Shown here: positions 10,513 to 21,222 of the stretch, piece by piece | Position numbering within the stretch: position 1 is the stretch's first letter | Layout: each line of letters begins with the position of its first letter | From: Corinectria fuckeliana | Lineage: Eukaryota; Ascomycota; Sordariomycetes; Hypocreales; Nectriaceae | Assembly (NCBI GenBank): GCA_019137255.1 | Contig: WPDH01000024.1 | Coordinates: 1-64,000 of the forward strand | Length of the DNA: 64,000 bases | Reading direction: 5' to 3' | Notes under the pieces: generated by a model | Seen by the model: only the letters and a program-made list of their open reading frames with translations | Databases searched by the model: none | What the model was told of the DNA's origin: nothing | Position numbers and translations under genes: made by a program

Positions 10513-12040
10513 TCAAGCCAAGTGCGAAAATCGTCCTGAATTTGTCCAAGTCGCGAGGCGGCGAATGACGGCGACGATGATGAAAAGACCGTCAAGGCTC
10601 TTCGTATCTCCGATACTGATGTGTCCGATAATGTCCTGAGATCCACCATGTAAGTACTTTAATAGGGTCAAGCCACACCAGGCCAGAATGAAAAAGGTGG
10701 CAGGACAGGAGACTTACAATCTTATTCCCGCGGTCGCATGCAAAGAATAGCTTCCATTCGTGTTCAATGATGATGACGACCGGAACTGGGATAAGCAGTC
10801 CCATCTTGCCACTGGTTTCCCCATCTTCCTGATCGTTCTTCTTGTCCTGTCTCTCCTCTTCTTGTGCTATTGTTCGTCGCAGAAGTTGTTGCATTCGTGT
10901 GTACCAAGCAGCTGTCCAGATTCCGACTTGTAGCCTTGCCTCGTGTAGACCATTGGCGCCTGTTTTTGTCTTAATGGACACGGCATTGGCAGCGAAACAG
11001 ATAGGGTCGTAGGCCGTCTGGTTGAAGTGATGGGAATGGACGGGTAGGCGTGCCAGGACACGACGAATAGAGAGGTCCAGAGCATCACCGTCCTCTGGGT
11101 GGAGAGCAATGCCGTAGTCGACCATCTTGGAGCCGGCAACGTCGTAGCATGAACCCTCTTGCATCGGGGGAATGAAGGCAGGGCTGATGCGGGAGGATGT
11201 AAGGACATGACGGCGGAGGAGAGGTTTCTTGGACGGCTTGAGGGCGATTTTGAGGAAGGGCGAGTGCACATCAGAATTCCAAGCCGCCTCGGATGCGTTG
11301 CTCGAGCGGCAGAGCTGGGCGTCGGCTTTGATCTCCAGCAGTGTCTCGAGCTCACGCGAGGCTGTTGATGAGTCGTATGGTTCGTCTTGCTCGGAAAAGT
11401 AACGCGCTTTGACACCTGGGACAAGCCCTTGAACAGGCTTCTTAAGTCCTTGTGGTACAAAACTTTCACGATCGACAGCCAAGTCATAGATGTCTCTGTA
11501 GAGCTGTCGGATCTCGGTAGGAAGCTGCGCGTCGGGATTATCAGCCAACTCGACAAATTCGACCGGCCTTTGGAGCATTTGTAAGGTGAAAGCATTCACA
11601 GGACTGGCTGAACGGCGTGTTGACTTTCTTATTTGTTTGCGACGTAGATGACTGCGATATAAAAGGAGATGATCGGACGAGGGGGACGCTCCTGAGAGGG
11701 AGTATGCGTGATGCGAAGACCGAAGACGATGGCGCGCTCGGCGTTTTGTCCGGGTCTTGTTGAAGATGACTCGATTCATCTCTATCGTCAGTCCCCTCCC
11801 CTTCCTCCTGCTGGCGATCAGGTCGTCGTCTCTTTCGGGGTGAACCTGACCTGATGCGCGAGGGCGGAGTCGACGGCGGCGGCGTGACCATGTCAGATAG
11901 CACTTTCAACATAGAAGGATACGAGGATTCGGTGCGTCAAAGTCTCTTACACCGGTTGGAACTGGATGGTCCAGGATCACCTCATCTAGCCACCGCTGGA
12001 TGCAACATCTCAAGTCGGGAAGACCGTCAGGTGCTGGCAT
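10513..12040 (-). CDS. Fungal PD-(D/E)XK nuclease-like protein, possible frameshift
   Basis: Exons by eye: 12040-11953, 11902-10718 and 10635-10513, with GTGTAA..AAAG and GTAAGT..CTCAG introns. The N-terminus contains CIQRWLDEVILDHP, then a low-complexity basic region (SGSPRKRRRPDRQ). The main domain includes a run LPTEIRQLYRDIYDLA, then GSKMVDYGIAL (candidate catalytic Asp) and SIKTKTG (candidate x-x-K strand). The C-terminal exon gives IGDTKSLDGLFIIVAVIRRL. This order resembles the large fungal family of PD-(D/E)XK nuclease-like proteins of unknown role. Between about 11600 and 11640 the reading frame must shift by one base to join the N-terminal region to SPVNAFTLQ. No plausible intron does this, so either the copy is broken, the sequence has an indel, or translation starts at 11779. 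Active status uncertain. Confidence 0.6.
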
Positions 12041-12647
12041 GGCCTAAAAGAGTTTCGGCCTGACTCTCTAGTTTCGATTGACGCGACAGTTTTCTCGTAA
12101 AAGGTGTCCTACAGTTGGGCTTGTCCTCAAACACTAGCGACCGAGTGTAGTTGAGATAGGTGGCGAATTCCTCTGGCAGTCCCTCACAGAGTGTTTTTAC
12201 CGGTAGAGTTGTCTTCTTCTCCTTTATCAGCTCGTTCTTCTCCTCGTCGGTCGCGGACCTCAGGCCTTGCCACGGCAACGAGCCGCGACCAAAGTAGAGT
12301 AAGACATATCCCAAGGACTCCAAATCATCGCCCCACGACTGTTCTATTCCAACAGCCCCAGATAGGGCCTTATATATCTTCGCTTCGTTCTCGAGGATGT
12401 CAAGGCCGTCTCTGATATGCGTCAGCTTCATCGCAACCTTCTCCTTTAACTGGATATCGGTCCCTAACCGGGTCAGCCTTGATGCGGCGCCACGAGATTC
12501 GAAAACGTACCCGTATAGACGAGACCAAAACCCCCTTCACCAATTTTATGGCCGACACGGTATTTCTCATTGACGATGGTATCCTAAGAGAGAGTGGAAG
12601 TGAGAGCCCGATCCTATCATGTCAATGCGTGAGAGTCATACCTTCAT
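12027..12647 (-). pseudogene. Casein kinase 1-like gene with catalytic core deleted
   Basis: Spliced pieces 12647-12642, 12583-12511 and 12463-12027 read in one frame. They give KYRVGHKIGEGGFGLVYTG (glycine-rich loop) and VAMKLTHIRD (ATP Lys). The sequence then jumps from KIYKALSGAVGI directly to DDLESLGYVLLYFGRGSLPWQG, the region after the activation segment in CK1. The stretch expected between them, about 130 residues with the HRD catalytic loop and DFG, is absent without a frame break. The C-terminus is also abnormal: after FEDKPN the CK1 sequence is lost and the frame runs 14 bases into the start of the neighbouring nuclease-like gene. It cannot be a functional kinase. Confidence 0.75.
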
Positions 12648-14939
12648 GCTGGGCCATAGGAGCTATTGCAGTTTGCAAGACGGCTTGCACGCAGTGGTTC
12701 GGGAGGTTAATGTTATGAAGCTTGCAGAAGACACGGTGTCAGACAGAGGGACCCCGTCTGTCCTTCCGCCTGTGTGCTCCACGTTTCCCCTGTCATGTGA
12801 CTCTATGTCCTCTGACAGGTGGTGTCGTGGGGCCAGCGGTCAACGATACTGGCAAACTGGCTCAGCAGGGCACTGCTTAGGGCACTGCAACGGGCATGGC
12901 ACAGCACGCAGACACGGCACGACACACTGTAACGGGGGGCAGCAGAGGGCCTCGCGCGCCCCATCTTCCCCAAGCCATCAAGGACGCGCTCCTCCAGATC
13001 TGAAAAATCAAGACAAGTGACTAAGGAAGGTCAACACCCGAGGAATCCCACGACGGTTAGAGGTCGAGTTAACGCTATCCTGGAGGCGAAAACCATCAGG
13101 TGAGAGCAACGACGAGTACAGTAAGCCCAGCGCAGTCGTTCAGGGTGCTTGACGGAACAACGTAACGAGGCACATGGGACAGTGGCAACCTTGGATCCAT
13201 TGACTTTACTGCTAACACCGGATCTTCAAGAAGCCTCTCTTCTCGATTCTCGGAAACCGCTGCCGCCGAGGCAAAGGAACCGAGAAGCCATTGCTACTGA
13301 GCACCAAGCGAGCGACCGCTGTCACTGTGGCCCTCCACCGACTCCCAAGAAACCGCTACCATCGAGGCCCAACAATGCATTTCCACCGAGGCAAAGAGAC
13401 CGTGAAACTACTGCTACCTAGCCCCAAACGAGCGCTGTCATTACCCTCCACCGGCTTCTTCAAATGAACTCCGCTACCAAACCCTCTGCGCCAACCTCTT
13501 GATGGTGTCTAGTAGACTCACCGACTGGCGATCGGCGAACCAGGACTGGGGCTGCACTAAGGATATTCATCGAGACGTGCTGAGAACGTGACCCTATGTA
13601 CATAAACATTAACTGCGATTGAACACGCTCTACTGCTGGTCTATATCTGAGCGAATGCGATTCGGGATTATACTAACCCCCAATATTGAGTCACTCTTTC
13701 AAACGAAGTTGTCTGCGGCACGTTTTCCAGCTGTCGCTATAGACGCTGTAGGAGATACATACGATAAGCCATTTGACACCATCATTCTTTACTCACAGAG
13801 AACTACACCACAGAGCTGGGGCGGCAGTTTGAAGTCCTTGCTAGGACGGCGAGCAGGCCGCAGGAAAAGGTTGTTGAAGCAACATGGGTCTAATTCAAAC
13901 ATAAGTGCCTTACAAAATAGATGGCAATGAACCTGGTAAAGTACGAGGTGTATATCACCTGTGATCTTTCAGAACATGGCACCCTGACTCTCCTCCCCCT
14001 TTCCCCTTTCCTGTTTCCCCTCCTCCCAATATTTTGTTGTGGTGCCAAGAACGGGCCTGACATGCCTTGAGCTGAGCACTGATGTATGGATGTTGATGGG
14101 TAGCCGCTGAGCTGGAGGTGGTGATACTGCTGAGGTTGGAATATGTCATCTTCGTTGACGGCGCAGAAGCGGCTGCGGGGTGATTGACACCGCCGACGTA
14201 TACATATTCGTCGTTCTCGTTTTCGTCGTCGCATGGATGGCTGACTGTCGCCTGATTGGTGCATGTGGCCTCCGTGCCATGGTAATACTCACCGTCCTTT
14301 TAGCTCAGGAAATCGCTGCTGGAGTAGTTTTCTGCTGCAAGCGAGAACATCAAGCCTCTCCGTTGTCGGGCGTCCACTTCTGAGAAGAGTGCTCCGGTCG
14401 AGGAGACTTGGCACGCTTCATCGGACTGTCTGCGAAATATCGACAGAGGTGGTGTCCGCCCTGTTTATCGAGAAGGAGGTTGACGCTTGAGGTGATAAGA
14501 AAGGGGGGTGGATCAACCAGTGAGCGTAGGGCGTTGGGGAGGCACTGGTAAAAGGCAACTAGGCTAGACCGTCCGTTACTCCGGTTGCTGCTGATGAAGT
14601 CGAAAACCGTTGGTATCGGTATGGGGCGGCTAGGTCCTGGAGCGTTAGTATTTGACCTTGTGTTGTTCTGCGACAGTTTCTGACAAAGTTGCCACCACAG
14701 ATCGTCCGGCTTGTCGTGGTTCCGAGTCTCTGTAATTTCTGAAATCAGGACGTGGCTTTTCAGTTACTGGCAGGGTTGTGGTTTGTGTCAGACACCACGC
14801 CAAGGCTTCTGGATATTCCGCGTAACTGTTGATTTGAAGGCCGAACAATAAGTCGACACTGAGAGCGTATCGATCCAACGGGGTGTTCTCAGGACGCAAT
14901 AATAATGGTGGTAGCATCTCCCCTGATCTTAAGGCGGAC
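12648..14939. other. Relic-like stretch without a recognisable gene
   Basis: Scattered short open frames occur on both strands, none longer than about 130 codons or recognisable. A sequence beginning TGTCAGACAGAGGGACCC at about 12738 resembles the start of the copia LTR seen elsewhere, but the similarity ends within 20 bases. A two-copy tandem repeat lies at 13255-13465. Base composition is normal. Confidence 0.5.
13255..13465. repeat. Two imperfect copies of a ~120-bp tandem repeat
   Basis: The motif CCGAGGCAAAG occurs at 13265 and again at 13385, exactly 120 bp apart. Each copy continues with AC-rich sequence ending in CCCTCCACCG. The copies are diverged by substitutions and a few indels. 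Confidence 0.65.
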
Positions 14940-16885
14940 TAGGATACGTCAGCAAAACTTGTGCTTTCCTGGGCTACAAGCACGATTAGTCTCAAAGCCT
15001 TATTGATCGATCCCTACAACTTACAAAATGCCATCCGTGCTAAGATTGTCGCAGTCCAACCATGTGACCTGGCCGGAAATCTTCTCGGGGAAGCCAGGCA
15101 GTATCTCGGTCAGAGTCTTGTCAGACTCGCCCGCCGCTACCTCAACCCTTTCCATCAGTGAGTCCATTTGCTTGACGACATGTGCCAGCTGGTCCTCGGC
15201 GGTGGGCTCTGCGCTCGTGCCGTAGCCGTAAGAGACGCCCGACTAGTCTGCCGGAACCTGGTAAGCGCCTGGGCCGGTAATTGTGCCGTGGAGCGCGCTG
15301 GCCGCCACAATCTCCGGGCTCGCTAGGTACGTTTGTGCGTCCACCACGCTGTCAGTCCAGTTTTTTGCACCAAACTCAGACATAAAATATGACACAAGTT
15401 CTTTCAGAGGCATACAGGCCGTCTCGGTTTAATCTCAAAACGGGACGAGGGGATGGAATAGCATAACAAGTACTGACCCCGGGATCCCATCCGACCTTTG
15501 AAGTTTCTGTTGCTGGCGCTGATTCCGACCTGGATAGTAGCGGGTTAGAGCCTTTCATTCAGGAAGTGTGCGAGTACTACTCACTTGGCCAGCTTCAAGC
15601 AACCCAGCCCCTAGACCAATGCGCTGTGCACAACCAGATGGCATCGACTGCGCCTTAGCATCCACCAAGACCTGCTAGTCACCCGCAACTTCGGCTGACT
15701 GCAGTTCAGGAGCCGATGCCGCCGAGATGTAGAACTGCACACCATCGCCAACCATGGGTTTCATACCGGGGCTCGCCTTGGCGGCTTCCCTGAACATTGT
15801 AGCTGCTGCCTTTATTCCGACGCTCGCGCGTTGGTACAAGAAACGAGGAACGCGCGGGAGAGGGTGAGAGGGTCGAGAGGTCAAGGAGGAGCTGCTTAGC
15901 GTATACCGCATCAGGGTCGGCCCTGGGGGGGGGGGGGTTGGCAAGGAGCTCATCTATCCTCTCGTGGTTGATTCGCTTCCTTATAGCCTGGTTGCCAGAC
16001 AGTGCCGCTTCATCTGCCTTTCGTCGGAGCCAAGGTTCTAACGTCTCGTCGATGGGAAAACAGAAAAGAGCTCCCCATTCAGTCGACATGTTGGAGATGG
16101 CAAGACGGCTATCGATGGGAATACTTGCTAGAGTCTCAGCCGCTCCGTCAATCTCGACTGCGTGATTGAGTACGTCGCTCGGGAAGAGCACGCACAAAGC
16201 CAAGATGATATCCTTGCCCGTCACACCAGCGGGCGCTTCCTAGCAAGTGTGAGCTTTGCAACAGGAGGGAGTTGATGCCATGTACGTCCGCTTTGCCATA
16301 TGGCCATGGCGTCAGTCCTCACGATAGGAGTACCCTACGTAACCATTAGCGCGATACAGAAACCGAATCAAGGGAAGGGAGCGTATACGAGGCAGCCGAC
16401 AGCTCCATAGGTATTACTATAGCTGTCCGAGGCTACGCCCTGATGATGAAAAAAGTCGGACGGATTAGATATAGGTTGTGTAGGATATGTTACCATAGCG
16501 CCCGGCCAAGCATACCTTCCCTCGACCATTATCTATCCGAAAGTCAGGCATCAGATTCTGTGCCAGGCTGTATATGAGTCTGCTCACCTGGTGACCAATC
16601 CCACGGCCCTTTGGATATGCCATGACGCCTTGCTCGGCAGCAAAAGCCTCGATGTCCGCATATTCTTTCAGGTTTGCTGGACTAGAGTTTTGTATGTCGT
16701 GGTCGAAGGTGAAGACGAGCTCTGCGGGAGAATGAACTTTGGTGGCTCCCACCTGTAGGAATTTGGACATGATGGCACGGGTGTTGACGTGACTCATACA
16801 GAAAGAACTTTCAACACATTAATATGCGTGAAAAGCTTTGCCCTATAGTGGTAAGCTTACGGTGATCAATTGATGGAATCACCCG
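14940..16885 (-). pseudogene. LYS4: Homoaconitase (LYS4) pseudogene
   Basis: Ordered fragments match mitochondrial homoaconitase, the 4Fe-4S enzyme of the alpha-aminoadipate lysine pathway. From the N-terminal side: MSHVNTRAIMSKF and FTFDHDIQN (about 16650-16800), GRGIGHQ, VASDSYSNTYGAVGCL (16420), GTPIVRTDAMAIWQSGRTW (16310), GVTGKDIILALC, NMSTEWGALF (16090), DPDAVYAKQLLLDLSTLS (15900), DGVQFYISAAS (15730), IGLGAGLLEAGQ (15590), SPEIVAASALHGTITGPGAY (15270), ILPGFPEKISGQV and LSTDGI (15040). A probable ancestral intron separates LSTDGI from FPGKHKF. Two Trp codons are now TAG, and several frameshifts and a deletion of the region before the Fe-S cysteine motif are present. The C-terminal swivel domain is missing. 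Plainly non-functional; a working copy is expected elsewhere in a lysine prototroph. Confidence 0.9.
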
Positions 16886-17114
16886 GACGGGGAGTGGCTC
16901 GCTTTTCCTGATGGAAGCTAGCATTGTTCTGGACATTCTTCTCGGTCGGGGTCTGCGGCGCCTGCTTTGTCTTGCAGGCACCGCTTGGCAGCGAAGTCGA
17001 GGCTTGGTGCAGGAAAGTCGTTGTCCTTGAAAAGCGGGAGCATCGCAAGTTCAACGACTGCGCTCGCCATTACGCCTTGATCATCCTTCATGACTCTGGA
17101 GAACTGTCTAACAC

Positions 17115-17830
17115 TTAGACAGCGTCATCTCCTTCATTCTCCCATACCAGATAGGCATACCCCCGCAAGAATGCGTCGTGGAGGAGCAAGTCGGTCTGCG
17201 GAGGCACCGGGGCCTGGAGGAACATATCTTGAAACTCCAGCCGGAGCGGAGCACCCGTCACCTGGTAAGACGCTGGAGTATTAGTGGTGCCCGCAATTCG
17301 GATGATATCGATTGTCTGATGGAGAATGGGTGCTGATGAGGCAGCAGAGGCAGCGCGAGTTGTTGTCGCTCCAGGGCGAGCATTTCCTTGGCCGAGCTTC
17401 CACTTCTCTAGTATCATCTCCCGCCGGGCCCGAGACGCAAGAGCTAAATTAACAATCCTGACTGCGCCGCTTGAGACGTCGAACCGCCAATGCATCTTAG
17501 CACGTATTGCTGGTGTAGATTGAGACCATCCAGCCTCGATAACAACAGGAGGAACCTATTGTTACGGCGTGCCGGAATAAGACCGAGGCTTGAGTCGCCC
17601 TCTCCAGCGGCTGTCATACGCCCAGTTTGCTGCATATAGTATGTAGTAGAACCAAACTTTTGGGCCTGGTTGAGTAAGCCACTAAGGATAGATGTGAAAA
17701 GGATTTGGCCGGCGATTCGGCGATGAAGTATCTCATGTTCTCTAGAAGGGAACTTGACGATAAGAGTGTGGGTTTCGGCGGAGTAGAAGAATAATCTCCA
17801 GGCTTGATGGCACTCGTCGTTCCATTTCAT
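17115..17830 (-). pseudogene. Fungal endonuclease-like family relic with one frameshift
   Basis: Two overlapping minus-strand frames join into one protein of about 235 residues if a single base is shifted near 17560. The N-terminal half has WRLFFYSAETHTLIVKFPS and HEILHRRIAGQ. The joined middle reads PPVVIEAGWSQS then KMHWRFDVSSGAVRIV, followed by ILEKWKLGQ. The pattern of a hydrophobic strand with Glu-x-Gly-x-Ser, then a W/F-rich helix and a V-rich strand, resembles uncharacterised fungal proteins suspected to have a restriction-endonuclease-like fold; that fold is inference. The C-terminus ends naturally at TAG 17115-17117. Confidence 0.5.
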
Positions 17831-18852
17831 AAGTCGGCTGGCGAAACCCCTCGAACTTTTGCGAGAGGGGTACCTTCAGGAACATCCACCAGTTGTTGCC
17901 GTAAACGATTAGGTCCATCGTAGTGAATCGTGAAGGCCACTAGCTGAAGACTTGTTAACATGCTTCTGGTACTTCATAGTGGATGAGTTTTATTTACCAA
18001 GCTCTGAAATGATCTTGTGGTAGTCAGTCGGTCCTGATGCGGAACTCATCGACGTGCTGCTGGTGATGCCTGAAGAGGCGGTTCGAGACATGGGCACAGA
18101 ACCCCCGGAGCTCTAGTCCGAAGGGAAGGCCGTGAAGCTCATGTTGGTCTGCTGAGTTTGGAGAGAAAAGACTGGAGAAAGTAAAAGTGAAGATGCAGAG
18201 GTAAATTTCCACTCAGCAGGTGGTAGAAAAGGAAACGATCTGTCGGTCGTGGTGAAGGAGGAATCATGCGGGGTGGAAGATGACGAACATCTCAAATGAG
18301 GTGTGGTTTCTTTGAAACCCAACCGTCTCCGTCACGTGCAAGCATCACAGGTCACTGTCGCGACCAAGGCAGCCGGCCGCCTTATTAGTCAGCGTTGCCG
18401 CGAACGCTGTTCTTGAGGGTATGACAGAGGTCGCGGTGCGCTTAGGTATGGATACAATGTGTGACTAGATTGACTAATGCAGGACCGGGGCCCCCGGCAG
18501 ATCTGCTAGGACCTGGTAAATGCGCCTTGATCTAGCCTATTTAGATCTCCCTAGAAGCAGGTAGAAACGGGGCTTGTGGTGGAGACAAAGGAAAGGTCAT
18601 TCGGAGTGGCTTTTCCGTATAGCAGCAGGCTTCGCTCTTGACCTTGAACGCCATCTTGGTTGGGAGATGCTAGGCTCGAGAGCTGTCCTGGAGGCGCCTT
18701 GACGCGCTGCAATACGTGCGCTACCATGAAGTCCTTGAGAAATTGCCCGACAGTCATTCGCCAAGTGGCGCGAACGCCTGACAGTAGAATCGTTGGTTTA
18801 CACTTCGTAATCTACCCCTTCAGCCTTGCTCTCCGAGCAAAGTCATTCTCTT
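17831..18852. other. No gene recognised
   Basis: Only short frames with no recognisable motif are seen. The sequence has normal GC content. Upstream of the relic at 17115-17830 on the minus strand, nothing extends it convincingly. Confidence 0.4.
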
Positions 18853-19528
18853 CTACAAGCTTTCGCTTATTAGATATGATCTTTGCACTACTAAAATCGG
18901 TGGGCTCCATGCGTAAAGACTGCCCCCCACGAGACGAGCCACGAGTCGCCCTTGTAAGATTGAGTAAGGTTGAAAAGGAAGTTTTGAATGTCGAATGATT
19001 GGCCAGGAGACGTCACTCATGTTCAAGGCCGGGTCGTCGAGTATATCCAGCAGCTCAGACGTGATTTCGGCATCGAAAAGGCGAGCAAACGCCGAATCTG
19101 ACTTCGTCGTCACGAGGAGGCGCGTCTTGGACAGGTGAGTAGAGTTCAGAAGAAGCCACACGGAAGAACGTACTACGCAAACACCAGGCTGTGCCGAGTG
19201 AGACTTGCGTGCCCGAGACTGAGCCATGGACAGCAAGATACACACCAGGTAGGGGTCCTGAGACCACGTCTGGGGAGTGACCTTGGACAGTTTCCGTTGA
19301 GTACTGACGTCGGACAGGACCGTTGTACCCTTTGCAAGGATGTGGGCGAGGCGTCAACTTCTGGCGTCGTCTCGAAACAATAGTCTCGTAGTGGAAGTAG
19401 CCTATCACCGGCAGCGCGTTTTGGTGTTGTTCCCCGATGCAATGCTTGGCCATGTGGAATACGGTGCATTCTGGCTGGTCTATTGGGCGTTTCGCAAAGA
19501 CGAAAACCGGCGGATCTCTGTTAGACAA
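18853..19528 (-). pseudogene. Unrecognised relic gene, frame-broken
   Basis: Two overlapping minus-strand frames look protein-like in succession: 19528 to about 19300 contains VFVFAKRPIDQPECTVFHMA and LPVIGYFHYE, and about 19130 to 18990 contains LVTTKSDSAFARLFDAEI and LLDILDDPALNMSDVSW. They lie in different frames and at least two shifts would be needed to join them. No family was recognised. The alternative is chance open frames. Confidence 0.3.
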
Positions 19529-20084
19529 GTGGATCAGCAGTGCGTTTGCGCAGGCTTCATGGCGAACGTCTTACCCAGCCTTTTCGAAAGCACTGCCATT
19601 GTATTCGAGTAGGTTCACGAGGGAGCAGGTCTTGTGCCTCAGCGCGAGGCTTTATGCGAAGATTTCGGCCATATGCGCAGACGCTCCATCATGTTCACGG
19701 CCATCACGCAATCCGGTCTCGATTCCCGCATGATTTAAGCTCCCCTCGGCGCCATCGCCATCGGCTGGTTGGAAATGACACTCCACCAGGTCGAGGTGCT
19801 GCGAGGTCCAGCGAGGTCCAGAAGACAGGATGCGTGAGAAGCCAGGGGTGCTCCAGACCCAGACTGCGGAGGGACATGTTCGGTGCGGCTTGCAGAATCG
19901 GGCATTGCGGGTGACAAGGAAGTATCGCGCTGTCGCCGCTGATGTCGAGGATGGAGTTTTGGTTCGGTGATTGATGTGGATCTGAAGTTGTCGATTGCGA
20001 TGAGTCAGCGACCGGGGTTTTGCTTCCCCATCGCCGAACAACTTCCGCAAACTCATCATCACAATGCAACGACAGTAACACAAG

Positions 20085-20585
20085 ATGGCCCCATATTTCA
20101 AACTCGTTACATCCAAATCCATCTTCATGGCTCGTTCCTTGTCGGAAAAACCTCGACCCTTCACCGAGCTACCAAACCTTGCAAGCAGTAAATGGGATCG
20201 TGAGCATTTATTCGTAGCCCGCGAAGCGGCGCTTTCAGCTCATCGAGGACGGCAAGCCGGTCATATCTGACGAGTGCTTCGCTCAGGTGGCCTGTGAGGC
20301 GATCGCGGCGAGATTAGTTGATCCGCTCATGGAGCTGCGGCATGAAAGGTAGCGTTTCAGCTCTGCTTGTATCCGTCGTGACTGATGTTGTTTAGTGTGA
20401 TAATTGTCAATGCAACGCAGCATTACATGTGTTTTCTCCAGGTTGAGATAGCCGATGCCTATCTCGAGGAACTTGATTCCGAGGCGCCGTCGTCGTTCTT
20501 ATATGTGAACTCAACTCCATGGTTTGACCTAAGCTCTAGAGGAGGTCGAGATCTTCTATGCTCGGTCCTGGAGAAAGGGGAGTGA
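20085..20585 (+). pseudogene. Unknown gene relic with one-base insertion
   Basis: An ATG at 20085 opens MAPYFKLVTSKSIFMARSL. Near 20232 an extra T shifts the frame; after it the sequence continues QLIEDGKPVISDECFAQVA up to 20348. A GTAGCG..TTTAG intron (20349-20395) then joins to VIIVNATQHYMCFLQVEI and ends at TAG about 20585. The continuity across an intron argues for a genuine ancestral gene of about 165 residues. Family and function are unknown. Confidence 0.5.
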
Positions 20586-21222
20586 TAGGCGGTGTAGTAT
20601 GTACTAATGCCAGTATGAAGGTATGCCTCCACACGTGTCGGATCAGCCCGTGAAGAACCAGAATAAGCCAGTCAACATCCTCAATCTCTATCCAGTGGAA
20701 TATGGGATAGAACAGGGGCGCCGACTAGGGAGAATGGACTCACAGCTGTAACGCGCAATGCGTCCTCGTCACGAACTTACATAGTGATGAGGTCAAGGAC
20801 AGTTGACTGGAGAGGAACGTTGAGGCAACCCCAGAAGCGTCGCCATGGCAAGCCGCTTGCTGTCGCGCAGATGCAGTGTCGCTGACGACCGAGCGCCTTC
20901 ATTTGAGACAAATTCTCGACCAATATCACTACGTATTGGCCAGGACATTGGTCTCATCTACCAGGCCCCAGCTGTCATGACTCGAGGCGCAAGCTCACCC
21001 AAGCGTCTCTGGTGTTAATAAAGGAGGAAGAAAGTGGCCATGGAGTTTGGGGGAGGGACATCACTTTATATATCCGCTTCCCAGCACAGGAGATCACTGT
21101 GCTTTAAGTGTTGTATCTGCGCCATTAGCCCAGGCCTGTGAGGTTGTAACAGAGCAGGTTTATCAGTGACCAACTCTCCGCTACTTTCTGTCCTCCCGAT
21201 TCAGTCCTAGGCATGTCCCCTC
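20586..21222. other. No gene recognised
   Basis: Normal-composition sequence between two relics, with no frame or motif that could be supported on either strand. Confidence 0.4.

Noticed and set aside
10513..17830. Nuclease-like genes as a toxin/antitoxin or defence island
   Set aside because: The neighbours are unrelated relics and no immunity or partner gene is visible; decay dominates.
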